A DNA stretch of 64,000 nt from Paludibacter jiangxiensis (GTDB lineage Bacteria; Bacteroidota; Bacteroidia; Bacteroidales; Paludibacteraceae): NCBI RefSeq assembly GCF_001618385.1, contig NZ_BDCR01000001.1, positions 1,054,001 to 1,118,000 on the forward strand, written 5' to 3'. The position numbers and the translations under genes were made by a program. Under the pieces are notes generated by a model. That model was given only the letters and a program-made list of their open reading frames with translations, did no database searches and was not told where the DNA came from. Below, piece after piece: positions 10,125 through 20,600 of this stretch; the stretch's first letter is position 1, and each line of letters begins with the position of its first letter.

Positions 10125-12191
10125 ATGAAAACTATCAATATAAAAAGCCTACTGCTAAAATGCACATTCGGTTTGTCTCTGGCATTAAGTCTAAGTGCAT
10201 GCAGTTTAAATGAATATAACCCGTCTGCTTTGTCAGATGAAAATGTACTGAGTAATTTCAGTGGCTGGAAATCTTATCAATCAAACTGTTATACAGGCCT
10301 TTGGGGATCGTTGATTGGTTTGAACTATGGCATTGTGTCAGAAGCAGGAACTGATCTATGGACCTTTTCATACGGCACTCACAGTATGTACAAAGATTTA
10401 TTAGCGTATGAACAATTCACTACAACGAACGGCTCCGTAAATGGAGTGTGGGTGTATGCATACGGCTCAATAAACGATTGCAATAAAACGATCCGCTTAT
10501 CTGCTCAGCTCAAAGATGGCGCGTCTTCTGATATTAAAAGTTTAGTAGGCGAAGCCAAACTTTTGAGAGGATACTACTATTCGGTGCTGGTAACTCAGTT
10601 TGGATCAATTCCTTTAATTTTGGATGACAAGGCAGAAAAAAGTCTGACTCCCAAACGCAATAGTGTGGGCGAAGTGTATTCACAGATTGTATCTGACTTA
10701 AGATTTGCATTCAATAATCTTCCTGTGACACCGTATGATAATAATGCAGCCCGCGTTACCAAGAAAAGTGCCCTTGGCCTTTTAGCGCGTGTGTATGCAC
10801 AAGGTGCCGGCGAAGGACTTTCCGAAGGTAGTAAATCCTACTGGGTACGTGCAAAAGAGGTTGCCGATAGCCTTATTAACAATCAAAGTGCTTATGGTGC
10901 AACAATGTATGACGATTTCCAGAAAGTATTTGCATCGGGTAACAACCGTAATAATGCAGAAGCTCTTTTTACAGCTTATGGAGTGAATCCGTATGATCCT
11001 TCTTATGACGTATTTACCGGTAATTCAAAGCCCAATATTTATCTTCACTATTACCCTAAATTTGATGATGCATTCGGAACAACCGATCTTTTGAAAAAAG
11101 GTGTAAATGCCAATACTTCAAATGCTTATTATGGTCGTTGTAATCAGCAATTCTTGGCTCCGACAAAGTATCTGATCAATTGTTTCAATGCGAAATACGA
11201 TAAACGTTGGGAAAATACCTTTGTAACTGCCTTTGCCAATTACTCTGGTGTACAGGCTATTACCAGCCTTGGCACGGGTGCTCCAACACCTGCAAATGTA
11301 AGCTATAGCAACGCAACAATAACACTGACGGCGGCTATGTGTAGCAAGTATGGTATCGACCCGTCTCACGTAGGAGAGAAAATTTATCCTTATGCAGACG
11401 TAAATGCGGTCAATGCATCTAAAAATGCTTCTTGGCAATACATTCCAAAAATTTGGAAGAAAGGTTCGCACACAGGTTTGGCTGTCGACTTGAAAGATAC
11501 TACGAATGCAAACTTGCATCCCTATCCTTTGGCAGCCGATGAAGACCGTTTCTTTGCCTATTTAAGTAAAGAGCCGTTGACTGTAGCTGAGAAAAAAGCC
11601 CGTAGATATGTTGCCCTGAACATCGACGATTTCTTTGATATGGCTGCAGACCCTACCGGTAGTACTTACAAGAGTGTTACAGGTTCAAATGGATTTACTC
11701 CGATGAGTTTGGCAAACCTTTTCCCCGCTATGATGAAATTCAATCACAATTTTGATGGTGCGTGGTTAGGTTCCAATTTCCAGCAAAAGTTGGGCAACAT
11801 TATGATAATGCGTATGGCGGAAGTTTATTTGATTGCTGCTGAAGCTACGCTGCATATCAACAGTGGTGACGGAACAACAGCTGCAAATTACCTGAATGTG
11901 CTTCGCAAACGTGCATGTAGAAATGTTTCGGATTTTAATACAACTACCGGCATGCAGCTTACGACGGCAACAATGGATGATGTGTTTGATGAATACGCCA
12001 GAGAACTTTGTGGTGAGTATTATCGTTGGGGATTGTTGAAGAGAAACAAAGCGTTTGAATCCCGATTGAAAAAATACAACGGAACTGCGTTTACAAACTT
12101 TGATCCTACGAAACATTACAATCGTCCTATTCCTTATAACTTCCTGACTCAGATTAATAATGCTGACGAATTTGGGACGAACGGTTATTAA
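10125..12191 (+). CDS. SusD-like surface glycan-binding lipoprotein
   Basis: 688 residues, rather long for SusD (commonly 500-600). The signal peptide ends LSLSAC, giving lipidation at C26, followed by SLNEYNPS. The RagB/SusD pattern is clear: GEAKLLRGYYYSVLVTQFGSIPLI, SALGLLARVYAQGAG, and near the C terminus MAEVYLIAAEATLH ... YLNVLRKRAC and the ARELCGEYYRWGLLKR block. SusD caps the SusC barrel and hands oligosaccharides to it. The extra length lies mainly in the middle (about 330-470), perhaps an enlarged binding loop. It is followed by two hairpins, so the susCD transcript probably ends here. Confidence 0.95.
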   Translation: MKTINIKSLLLKCTFGLSLALSLSACSLNEYNPSALSDENVLSNFSGWKSYQSNCYTGLWGSLIGLNYGIVSEAGTDLWTFSYGTHSMYKDLLAYEQFTTTNGSVNGVWVYAYGSINDCNKTIRLSAQLKDGASSDIKSLVGEAKLLRGYYYSVLVTQFGSIPLILDDKAEKSLTPKRNSVGEVYSQIVSDLRFAFNNLPVTPYDNNAARVTKKSALGLLARVYAQGAGEGLSEGSKSYWVRAKEVADSLINNQSAYGATMYDDFQKVFASGNNRNNAEALFTAYGVNPYDPSYDVFTGNSKPNIYLHYYPKFDDAFGTTDLLKKGVNANTSNAYYGRCNQQFLAPTKYLINCFNAKYDKRWENTFVTAFANYSGVQAITSLGTGAPTPANVSYSNATITLTAAMCSKYGIDPSHVGEKIYPYADVNAVNASKNASWQYIPKIWKKGSHTGLAVDLKDTTNANLHPYPLAADEDRFFAYLSKEPLTVAEKKARRYVALNIDDFFDMAADPTGSTYKSVTGSNGFTPMSLANLFPAMMKFNHNFDGAWLGSNFQQKLGNIMIMRMAEVYLIAAEATLHINSGDGTTAANYLNVLRKRACRNVSDFNTTTGMQLTTATMDDVFDEYARELCGEYYRWGLLKRNKAFESRLKKYNGTAFTNFDPTKHYNRPIPYNFLTQINNADEFGTNGY

Positions 12192-12237
12192 TAGACGAAG
12201 TTGAATCTCAAAGGATTTTAATCAGAGTCTACCGGAG

Positions 12238-12280
12238 CAATTGAAACCCATTGGCGTTGTTATTTAATGGGTTTCAATTG
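12238..12280 (+). terminator. Strong hairpin after susD
   Basis: A perfect 15-bp stem, CAATTGAAACCCATT (12238-12252) with its complement at 12266-12280, and a 13-base loop. The T-tail is poor, so it may be an mRNA 3'-end stabiliser or attenuator rather than a classical terminator. Confidence 0.65.
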
Positions 12281-12487
12281 ACAAGGTTTAATGATCAGTT
12301 TATTTTTGCATACAGGCCTGTTGCATATCTACGGGTTATGACTCATATGTAGCATGCATGTATGATATCAGGCAAGAGTAGTCATTTAGTGCTAAGGATA
12401 GTTTGTTTTGCAAGAGAGATTTGTTTCTGGCAGGTTGCAAGTCTCGTAAGAATTAAGGTTGTTTAGTAGGTAATCTTGATGGCTACG

Positions 12488-12540
12488 ACAGGTATATTTG
12501 CGGGTATTTATTTGCTTTGTAAGTATACCTGTTTTTTTTT
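12488..12540 (+). terminator. Rho-independent terminator downstream of susCD
   Basis: ACAGGTATA (12488-12496) pairs perfectly with TATACCTGT (12524-12532), followed by an unbroken T-run to 12540. The 12281-12487 stretch before it shows no gene. Confidence 0.7.
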
Positions 12541-12617
12541 ATTTCCAGTGATAATAATTTTGTTGATGAAAGGCATATGGAATTGATAAATCAGTGAAGC
12601 TAACTTCATGTTATAAT

Positions 12618-12634
12618 CCCCGATAGTTATCGGG
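12618..12634. repeat. CCCGATA short palindrome
   Basis: CCCGATAGTTATCGGG. A near-identical palindrome with centre AGCT is at 41575-41590. Both lie between transcription units. Confidence 0.6.
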
Positions 12635-12777
12635 ACATTTTCTTCTCTGTACTAAAAAGCATCTTCTTTTTATTGTTTTATAATTTCAAAAGAAAAGACT
12701 TTCGGAACTCGCGTCTGATTTATTTATTTTTCTGTAATTTTCTGAATTCATAGTCTTTATATCTCAATTTTACTTCG

Positions 12778-12785
12778 TATTTTTG
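12778..12785 (+). promoter_or_regulatory. Candidate -7 box (TATTTTTG) for the GH106 gene
   Basis: It matches TAnnTTTG and lies 17 bp before the GH106 ATG in an AT-rich stretch; no convincing -33 TTTG is seen. If used, the leader would be only about 10 nt. The box overlaps an in-frame GTG at 12785, which argues against that GTG as the start codon. Confidence 0.4.
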
Positions 12786-12802
12786 TGTTTCAATCCGTAT
12801 AT

Positions 12803-15800
12803 ATGCAAAAATGCTTTTTTAAATACCTGTTTTTTGTTTCGATTTTATTGGTGTTTGTTTCCGAATTGTTTTCTTTTGGGGAGCTAAGTGCTCAGCCACG
12901 CAAATCCGGAAATAAAGACCTGTTCTTCATTTTCCATAACCCACCCGAATCTGCAAAGCCCTGGGTATTTTGGTATTGGATGAAGGGCGCAGTTACTCCC
13001 GAAGGGATTAAGACCGATTTGAAAGCAATGAAAGAGATGGGGCTGGAAGGTGCCTATCTGGTACCAATTCAGGAATCGACCAATCCGCCGATCGTTGCTC
13101 CGGCAGCCGATACGTTTACTCCCCGTTGGTGGGAAATGTTGCGGTGTGCATTCACCGAAGCCGAACGATTGGGCCTGAAATTCACCATGCATCCGGGCGA
13201 CGGTTTTGCTACCGCCGGAGGAACATGGAACACGCCCGAAATGTCGATGCAGAAAGTGACCTGGAGCCAGACTCAGGTGCAGGGCGGACGTTTGTTCTCC
13301 GATACGCTTCCACAACCGGAAATGCTTCACAATTATTACAAAGAGATTGCAATTCTGGCATTTCCATCACCAACAGGAACCGGCATTTCTACTGAAACCG
13401 TTGTTCCGAAAATTACTACCAGCACTGGCGAGGATGCTTCTTTTCTGGTGCAGAAAAACGGAAAGGGATCCTTAAAAAGCGATGCTGCGTGTTGGATTCA
13501 ATATGAATTTGCACAGCCGTTTACCTGCCGGTCGATCCTGACTGCCGGCGCAACGTACAACTATCGGGCGCATAACCTGCGGATTGAGACCAGTGACGAT
13601 GGTGTTCATTTCAAACCGTACTATAAGCTGAGTACCGGTCGGAACGGCTGGTTTGATGCTGATGCCGATTATACGCATTCCGTGCCTGAAGTGACGGCGC
13701 GCTATTTCCGTTTTTATTCTGATAAAGAGGGTATTGAACCCGGTAGCGACGATAACGAAATGGGGAAATGGAAACCGACCCTGAAGTTGCAAAAACTGGA
13801 ACTTTCTTCGGCGGCTGTCATTAACCAGTACGAAGGAAAAAACGGTGAAATATGGCGCATTGCACCCAAAACACCGGATAATTTGTTGGCAAGTTCGGCT
13901 TGCGTACCTTTCGATAAGATCATTGACATTACCGATAAATACAAGAACGGAAAACTTACATGGCAGGTTCCTGCCGGCAACTGGACGATTTTTCGTGTGG
14001 GCTATACCACTACCGGACATCAGAATATGACAGCCGGAGCGGGAAAAGGGTTGGAGTGCGACAAGTTCAACCCGGTGGCTGTGAAGCAACAGTTCAACAA
14101 CTGGTACGGTGAAATCCGTCGCCGGATGGGTGACGAGTTGACATCCAAAGTCTTGAAACGCATCCATGTCGATAGTTGGGAGAGTGGCAGCCAGAACTGG
14201 TCGCCGGTATTTCGTGCCGAATTTATCAAACGCCGCGGCTATGATCCAAAACTATACCTTCCGGCAATGGCGGGAATTCCGGTGCAGGATGCTGCAACTT
14301 CCGAAAAGTTCCTGTACGATGTCCGCCAAACCATTTCTGACCTGACGAACGAAAATTTCTTCGGGGTGCTCGATTCGCTGGGCAAAAAGGATGGCTACGA
14401 ATTTTCTGCCGAATCGGCTGCTCCTGTGATGAGCGGCGACGGCCTGTTGCACTACAAAATTGTGGATGTGCCCATGGGCGAATTTTGGGTGAATAGTCCT
14501 ACACACGAGAAACCGACCGACATGACCGAGGCGGTTTCCGGTGCTCACATCTATGGCAAAAATATTGTTCAGGCCGAGGCGTTTACCACGCTGCGGATGG
14601 ACTGGAACGAATATCCCGCAATGCTCAAACCGATCGGCGACCGCAACTTTGCACTGGGCGTCAACCGTTTTGTATTTCATGTGTTTACCGAGAATCCTTT
14701 TCCCGATAAAAAACCGGGCATGACGCTCGGGCCTACCGGCGTTTTCTTTCAGCCTACGCAAACCTGGTGGAAACCGGCCAAAGCGTGGGTCGACTATACC
14801 CGTCGCTGTCAGGCGTTGTTGCAGTTCGGAAAACCGGTGATAGACATTGCCGTGTTTACGGGTGAAGAGTTGCCGCGCCGCGCCATTGTCCCTGAAAAAC
14901 TAATCAATACGTTACCCGGACTGATTGGGGAAGAGGCTGTGGCGAGAGAGAAGAAACGTCTTGAAAACAGTGGCGCTCCGATGTGGAGTAAACCTGACGG
15001 GATTATCAATTCGGTGAACACAACCCATCCTGCCGATTGGGTCGATCCGTTAAGAGGCTACAAATACGACTCGGTGAATCCTGATGCTTTACTCAATCAG
15101 GCTACAGTATCAGATGGTAAATTGAATCTTTCGGCTACAGCATCCTATCAATTGCTGGTGTTGCCGCAAAAGAATACAATGATGCCGGATACCACGCTGT
15201 CGGATAAAATGCGGATCCAAATAGGCAAGTTGAAACAGCAGGGAGTGAAGGTGATTCGCTATTGGGACAAGCCTACGTTGGATGCTTTAGGCATCGAACG
15301 GGACGTGATTGCGAAAGATAATCAGGGGAAAACGTTGGGCAATTTTGCATGGAATCACCGGACGGCTCCGGGAATCGATGTCTATTTTATTGCCAATCAG
15401 AAAGCCGGGCAACAGGAAATTTCTTTGTCGTTGTGCGTGAGCGGTCGCGTTCCCGAAATCTGGAACCCAGTGACGGGAGAGATTCGTCAGGCCGGTACGT
15501 GGACTATCCGCAACGGACGCACTGAATTGCCTTTGCGCTTGGATGCTTACGAGTCGTTGTTTATTGTGTTGCAAACGCCAACCAAACAGACCGAAAGCGC
15601 GAAAGGTGCCAATTGGATTGAAACTAAAACCGTTCAAACTTTACCCGAAAAATGGTCGGTACAATTTGACTCGGCATTTGGGGGTCCGAAGCAAGCAGTA
15701 CAATTTTCGACTTTGACGGACTGGACGACAAACATCGATCCGGCAGTGAAATATTATTCCGGAACGGCAGTTTATTCTTCTGATGTCGAAATAAATAAGA

Positions 15801-16117
15801 TCGGAAAAGGAGAGCGACTCTGGCTTGATTTGGGTCGTGTGGAGAAAATTGCCGAGGTGAAAGTAAACGGTGTTTCGTGTGGTGTTGCCTGGACATCGCC
15901 TTACCGGGTTGATATTTCAAACGTCTTGAAACCGGGCAAAAACAAAATCGAGATTGCCGTTTCCAACACCTGGATCAACCGTTTGATCGGCGATAGCTTG
16001 GTGCCAGAGAATCAACGGATCACCTCCACCTTCAACCCGATTTACAGGTTGGATGATAAGAAAATTACACCGTCGGGTCTGATTGGACCAGTAAGGATTT
16101 TGAAAGAAGGAAAATAA
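12803..16117 (+). CDS. GH106 alpha-L-rhamnosidase
   Basis: 1104 residues from the ATG at 12803, chosen because it gives a standard signal peptide (MQKCFFKYLFF ... LSAQ) and the upstream GTG overlaps a promoter box. The GH106 N-terminal block is clear: KPWVFWYWMKGAVTPEGIKTDLKAMKEMGLEGAYLVPI, written here in parts as KPWVFWYWMKG and DLKAMKEMGLEGAYLVP. HVDSWESGSQNW holds a likely catalytic Glu (E460). The C terminus (about 960-1090) is a GH2-type jelly-roll (SGTAVYSSDVEI, VKVNGVSCGVAWTSPYRVD). GH106 enzymes release alpha-L-rhamnose from rhamnogalacturonans; one acts on RG-II in B. thetaiotaomicron. It is the first gene after the susCD terminators and heads a long run of closely spaced genes. Confidence 0.9.
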   Translation: MQKCFFKYLFFVSILLVFVSELFSFGELSAQPRKSGNKDLFFIFHNPPESAKPWVFWYWMKGAVTPEGIKTDLKAMKEMGLEGAYLVPIQESTNPPIVAPAADTFTPRWWEMLRCAFTEAERLGLKFTMHPGDGFATAGGTWNTPEMSMQKVTWSQTQVQGGRLFSDTLPQPEMLHNYYKEIAILAFPSPTGTGISTETVVPKITTSTGEDASFLVQKNGKGSLKSDAACWIQYEFAQPFTCRSILTAGATYNYRAHNLRIETSDDGVHFKPYYKLSTGRNGWFDADADYTHSVPEVTARYFRFYSDKEGIEPGSDDNEMGKWKPTLKLQKLELSSAAVINQYEGKNGEIWRIAPKTPDNLLASSACVPFDKIIDITDKYKNGKLTWQVPAGNWTIFRVGYTTTGHQNMTAGAGKGLECDKFNPVAVKQQFNNWYGEIRRRMGDELTSKVLKRIHVDSWESGSQNWSPVFRAEFIKRRGYDPKLYLPAMAGIPVQDAATSEKFLYDVRQTISDLTNENFFGVLDSLGKKDGYEFSAESAAPVMSGDGLLHYKIVDVPMGEFWVNSPTHEKPTDMTEAVSGAHIYGKNIVQAEAFTTLRMDWNEYPAMLKPIGDRNFALGVNRFVFHVFTENPFPDKKPGMTLGPTGVFFQPTQTWWKPAKAWVDYTRRCQALLQFGKPVIDIAVFTGEELPRRAIVPEKLINTLPGLIGEEAVAREKKRLENSGAPMWSKPDGIINSVNTTHPADWVDPLRGYKYDSVNPDALLNQATVSDGKLNLSATASYQLLVLPQKNTMMPDTTLSDKMRIQIGKLKQQGVKVIRYWDKPTLDALGIERDVIAKDNQGKTLGNFAWNHRTAPGIDVYFIANQKAGQQEISLSLCVSGRVPEIWNPVTGEIRQAGTWTIRNGRTELPLRLDAYESLFIVLQTPTKQTESAKGANWIETKTVQTLPEKWSVQFDSAFGGPKQAVQFSTLTDWTTNIDPAVKYYSGTAVYSSDVEINKIGKGERLWLDLGRVEKIAEVKVNGVSCGVAWTSPYRVDISNVLKPGKNKIEIAVSNTWINRLIGDSLVPENQRITSTFNPIYRLDDKKITPSGLIGPVRILKEGK

Positions 16118-16137
16118 TTTAACAGACAAATATTCTC

Positions 16138-17571
16138 ATGAATCGAATTCTAACATTGCTTTTTGCAACATTTTTATTGACAACGCTTTCCGCTCAGGAA
16201 AAGAAAGACCGGTTTGATATTCCCTGGAAAAACGGCAAACTAAAAGTGAGCGACAATCACCGTTTTCTTCAGTTTGAAAATGGTAAGCCATTCTTTTGGC
16301 TGGGCGAAACCGCCTGGTTGTTGCCTTCACGCAGTAACCGTGAGGAAGCATCCTACTTTTTGGGCGAAACGGCAAAAAACGGATTCAATGTGGTGCAAAT
16401 TTCTATCCTGCACGATATCAATGCGATGAATGCCTATGGACAGTGGGCTTTGCCGAACGGTTTCGATTTTAAGAACATAGACAAAAAAGGCGAATACAAC
16501 TACTGGCAGCATGTGGACTATATTGTGAAAGAGGCCGAAAAACGCGGGCTTTATATCGGTCTGGTTTGCGTGTGGGGCGGCAATGTGAAGGCCGGACTCG
16601 TGTCTGTTGACGATGCAAAAAAATACGGCAAATTCTTAGCCGAACGCTACAAAGATGCGCCGAACGTTATCTGGATCATCGGCGGCGATCAGCCGGGCAG
16701 CATCAAACCGGAGGTGTGGGAAGCTATGGCGACCACCATCAAAGGCATCGACAAAAATCACCTGATGACCTATCATCCTTTTGGACGTACCACTTCCGCC
16801 ACCTGGTTCAACAATGCTTCGTGGCTCGATTTCAATATGTTTCAGTCGGGACACCGCCGTTACGGACAGGTAAAAGGTGACGGAGATCTAACCGTTGAGC
16901 CGAATACCGAAGAGGATAACTGGCGTTTTGTGGAACGCAGTCAGGCCATTCAACCCGTGAAACCGGTGCTGGATGGCGAACCTTCGTACGAGGATATTCC
17001 GCAAGGGTTGCACGATTTTACCCAACCCCGCTGGAAAGCCGAAGATGTACGTCGCTATGCTTACTGGTCGGTGTTTGCCGGTTCGTTCGGGCATACTTAC
17101 GGCAACAACTCCACTATGCAGATGTTCCGTCAGGGTTATTCACCTGCTTATGGCGCTACACGTCCATGGTACGAATCCATTCACGATGCCGGTTGCCAGC
17201 AGATGAAATACCTGAAAGCGCTGGTGCTCGCATTTCCATATTTCGATCGGATAGGAGATCAGAGCGTAATTAGCGGAACGAACGGAACACAGTATGAACG
17301 TGTCATAGCAACCCGTGGGAACGATTACATGCTGATTTACAATTATACCAACCATCCCATAGAAAGCGACCTGACCAAAATCTCGGGCGAAAAGAAATGC
17401 GGCTGGTGGATGAACCCATCCGATGGCTCGTTGGAGTATATTGGTGAATTGAAGAACTCAAAACAAACCTTTTTCCACTCCAGCGGTTACCGTTCAGGCA
17501 ATGACAAAGTGCTGATTATTACCGATGCTACAACTTCTTATCTGAGTAAAGATCAGAAAAGCATATTGTAA
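16138..17571 (+). CDS. GH140-like apiosidase (DUF4038 family)
   Basis: 477 residues with a signal peptide of about 19 residues (ending LSAQ). The DUF4038 barrel start is typical: HRFLQFENGKPFFWLGETAW. Candidate catalytic residues are D184 (IIGGDQPG) and E281 (LDGEPSYED), a 97-residue separation that fits the Asp/Glu pair I recall for the GH140 apiosidase BT1012. A small C-terminal beta domain (MLIYNYTNHPIE ... KKCGWWMNPSDG) is also typical. GH140 cleaves the apiose link that attaches RG-II side chains to the galacturonan backbone, a linkage essentially confined to RG-II and apiogalacturonan, so this gene strongly constrains the target. It starts 20 bp after GH106, so the two form one operon. 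Confidence 0.82.
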   Translation: MNRILTLLFATFLLTTLSAQEKKDRFDIPWKNGKLKVSDNHRFLQFENGKPFFWLGETAWLLPSRSNREEASYFLGETAKNGFNVVQISILHDINAMNAYGQWALPNGFDFKNIDKKGEYNYWQHVDYIVKEAEKRGLYIGLVCVWGGNVKAGLVSVDDAKKYGKFLAERYKDAPNVIWIIGGDQPGSIKPEVWEAMATTIKGIDKNHLMTYHPFGRTTSATWFNNASWLDFNMFQSGHRRYGQVKGDGDLTVEPNTEEDNWRFVERSQAIQPVKPVLDGEPSYEDIPQGLHDFTQPRWKAEDVRRYAYWSVFAGSFGHTYGNNSTMQMFRQGYSPAYGATRPWYESIHDAGCQQMKYLKALVLAFPYFDRIGDQSVISGTNGTQYERVIATRGNDYMLIYNYTNHPIESDLTKISGEKKCGWWMNPSDGSLEYIGELKNSKQTFFHSSGYRSGNDKVLIITDATTSYLSKDQKSIL

Positions 17572-17658
17572 TATTAACGTTAAAGAATAAACCCGATTAA
17601 ACCCAGCTGTGCTGAAACGGGTCAAAATATAAATATCCGTTTCAAATAGAAATATAAT

Positions 17659-20600
17659 ATGAAGAAAATTGCTTTATTGATAGTGAGTTATATCTGTTTT
17701 CTGACAGCCGGTGCTGTTGGAGTAACCAATTTACGAACCGAAATGCTGGTCGATCCGATCGGGATAGACAATCAGCATCCGGCATTAGGTTGGATATTGA
17801 CTACACAGGAACGGAATGTTGTGCAAACGGCTTATCAGATTGTAGTGGCTTCGTCGCCCGAAAAGCTGGCAGCCGGAGAGGGTGATTTGTGGAATTCAGG
17901 CAAGGTCGAATCCGATCAGTCGACAAAGGTTATCTACAACGGCACGGCGCTGAAAAGCGGCCAACGTGGCTACTGGAAGGTGAAGGTTTGGACCAACAAA
18001 GGCGAAACCGTTTGGAGCACTCCTGCAAAATGGGGCATGGGTCTGCTTGCCAAAAGCGATTGGAAAGGTAAATGGATCGGTCTTGACAAAGCATCTTCGT
18101 GGGATAGTATATCGTTCCATTCCCGTCTCTCGGCACGCTACCTGCGAAAAGAATTTGCAACTACAGCTAAAAAGCAGATCAAACAGGCAACAGCAAGCAT
18201 TGTCGGTCTGGGTATGTACGAACTCTATATCAATGGCAAGAAAATAGGAAATCAGGTGTTGGCTCCATGTCCGACCGATTTCGCACAAGATTCAAAATAC
18301 AACAGTTTTGATGTAACCTCGGAACTGAATCAAGGCAAGAATGCGTTGGGAGTTATTTTGGGTAACGGGCGTTATTTCAATATGCGCCAAAAGACGAAGC
18401 CGCAAAAAATTAAAGTTTTTGGTTTCCCGAGAATGCTGTTCCAGCTCAATGTGGAATATACCGACGGAACTCATTCGGTGGTTGTAAGCGACGAAAGCTG
18501 GAAACTTACTGCTGACGGTCCTATCCGCAGTAACAACGAATGGGACGGCGAAGAGTACGATGCAAACAAAGAGCTGACCGGATGGAATCTGGTTGGTTTC
18601 AACGATAAAAAATGGAACAAAGCCGAAGTCGTGCCTGCACCGAGCAATCTGATTACAGCTCAGATGAACGAAAATATGATCGTTCATGAGGCGTTGAAGC
18701 CGCAATCGATTACCCGTCAGGCGGATGGAAGCTATATCCTCGACATGGGACAAAACATGGTGGGTTGGTTGAGCTTGCAGGCGCGGGGCAAAAAGGGAGA
18801 TAAGATAACGCTTCGTTTTGCGGAAACCCTTCAGAAAGATGGTTCGCTCTATCTCGAAAATATCCGTACGGCTCAACAAACCGATGTGTATACAATGAAA
18901 GGCGAAGGCCTCGAAAGCTGGGAGCCCCGTTTTGTTTATCACGGATTCCGTTATGTTCAGGTAAAAGGCTACCCCGGAACGCCTACCGTAGATGATTTTG
19001 CGGGTAAAGTGGTGTATGACGGGTTTGCGACGGTTGGTTCGTTTGCAAGTTCAAATTCGATGCTCAACAAAATATATCACAATGCTTACTGGGGAATTCG
19101 TGGCAACTATAAAGGCATGCCTGTTGATTGTCCTCAGCGCGACGAGCGTCAGCCATGGTTGGGCGATCGTTCTACCGGTTGCGTGGGCGAAAGCTACATC
19201 TTCGATAACGAAAAATTGTATGCGAAATGGATGGATGACATTCACGAATCGCAGAAAGAGAGCGGTCAGCTCCCCGATATGTCGCCGGCATTTTACATGA
19301 CCTACTATGCCGACAACATGACCTGGCCGGGAACGTATCTGATGGTGGCCGATATGCTTTACAACCAGTTTGGAAACACGCAGGTAGTGGCAAAACATTA
19401 TCCTTACATGAAAAAATGGTTGTTCTATATGCGCGATAACTATTTGAAAGACGGAATTTTAATCAAAGACCGTTCGGGCGATTGGTGCATGCCTCCCGAA
19501 TCCCCCACGCTGATTCACTCGGTAGATCCAGCTCGTCAAACGAACGGAGCGTTGATGTCGACAGCCTACTACTACCATTTTCTTCAGTTGATGACCAAAT
19601 TTGCGAAAGCAACAGGTAATGAGGCTGATATTGACGAATATGCCAAAGAAGCAGTGGTCGTAAAAGAGGCGTTCAATAAGAAATTCCTTAACACCACGAC
19701 TCATCAGTACGGCAACAATACGGTAACCGCCAATGTGTTGCCGCTGGCTTTCGGCATGGTTCCCGAGAAAGAAGAGGATGCTGTGTTTAAGCAGATGCTC
19801 GACAAAATCGTTATCAAAGACAAAATACATTTGAGTTCGGGATTGATTGGTATTCAGTGGCTAATGCGCGAACTGACCAAACGCGGTCGTGCCGATGTGG
19901 CTTTTACCATCGCAACTCAGAAAGATTACCCGGGCTGGGGTTATATGGTTGAGAAAGGAGCGACCACCATTTGGGAACTGTGGAACGGCGATACCGCCAA
20001 TCCGAGAATGAATTCGCACAATCACGTGATGTTGCTGGGCGACCTTATTCCCTGGATGTACGGTGATTTGGCCGGATTGAAAAATCATCCTACTTATTCC
20101 GGTTTCAAACGGATGTGGATGGAACCGCGTCCTACCGAGAGCCTTACCTATGCCAAAGCTTCGACCGAAACTCCCTATGGCACGGCCAAGAGCGAATGGA
20201 TGTTAAATGGAGGAACATTTACCTGGCATGTGGTGGTTCCTGCAAATACACGTGCCAACGTGCTGGTACCTGCCGAATCGGTAGATGCTATCACCGAAAG
20301 CGGGAAGCCGGTTATGCAGGTGGAAGGCCTGAAGTTTGTACGTGTGGAAGATTACCGTGTTAACCTTGAGGTTGGCTCTGGCGATTATACCTTCGTTTGC
20401 AAATACGGCCAGGCACAAAACCGCTGGAGAGAAGGGATCGTTGTGGACGAGTTTATCAATAAAGGAGCACCGTATCCCGAAAGTCATGCCTCTACCATTG
20501 CCGAAACTACCGACGGCCATCTGGTTGCTTCATGGTTTGGAGGAACCAAGGAGAAGAATCCTGATGTCTGTATTTGGGTGAGTCGCTTTGAAGACGGCAA

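Noticed and set aside
12281-12784. Small RNA or riboswitch downstream of susD
   Set aside because: Only a terminator hairpin, a short palindrome and AT-rich DNA are visible; no known riboswitch core was recognised, including a B12-riboswitch-like box.
12785-12802. GTG start for GH106
   Set aside because: It overlaps a TATTTTTG -7 box and adds polar residues before the signal peptide.
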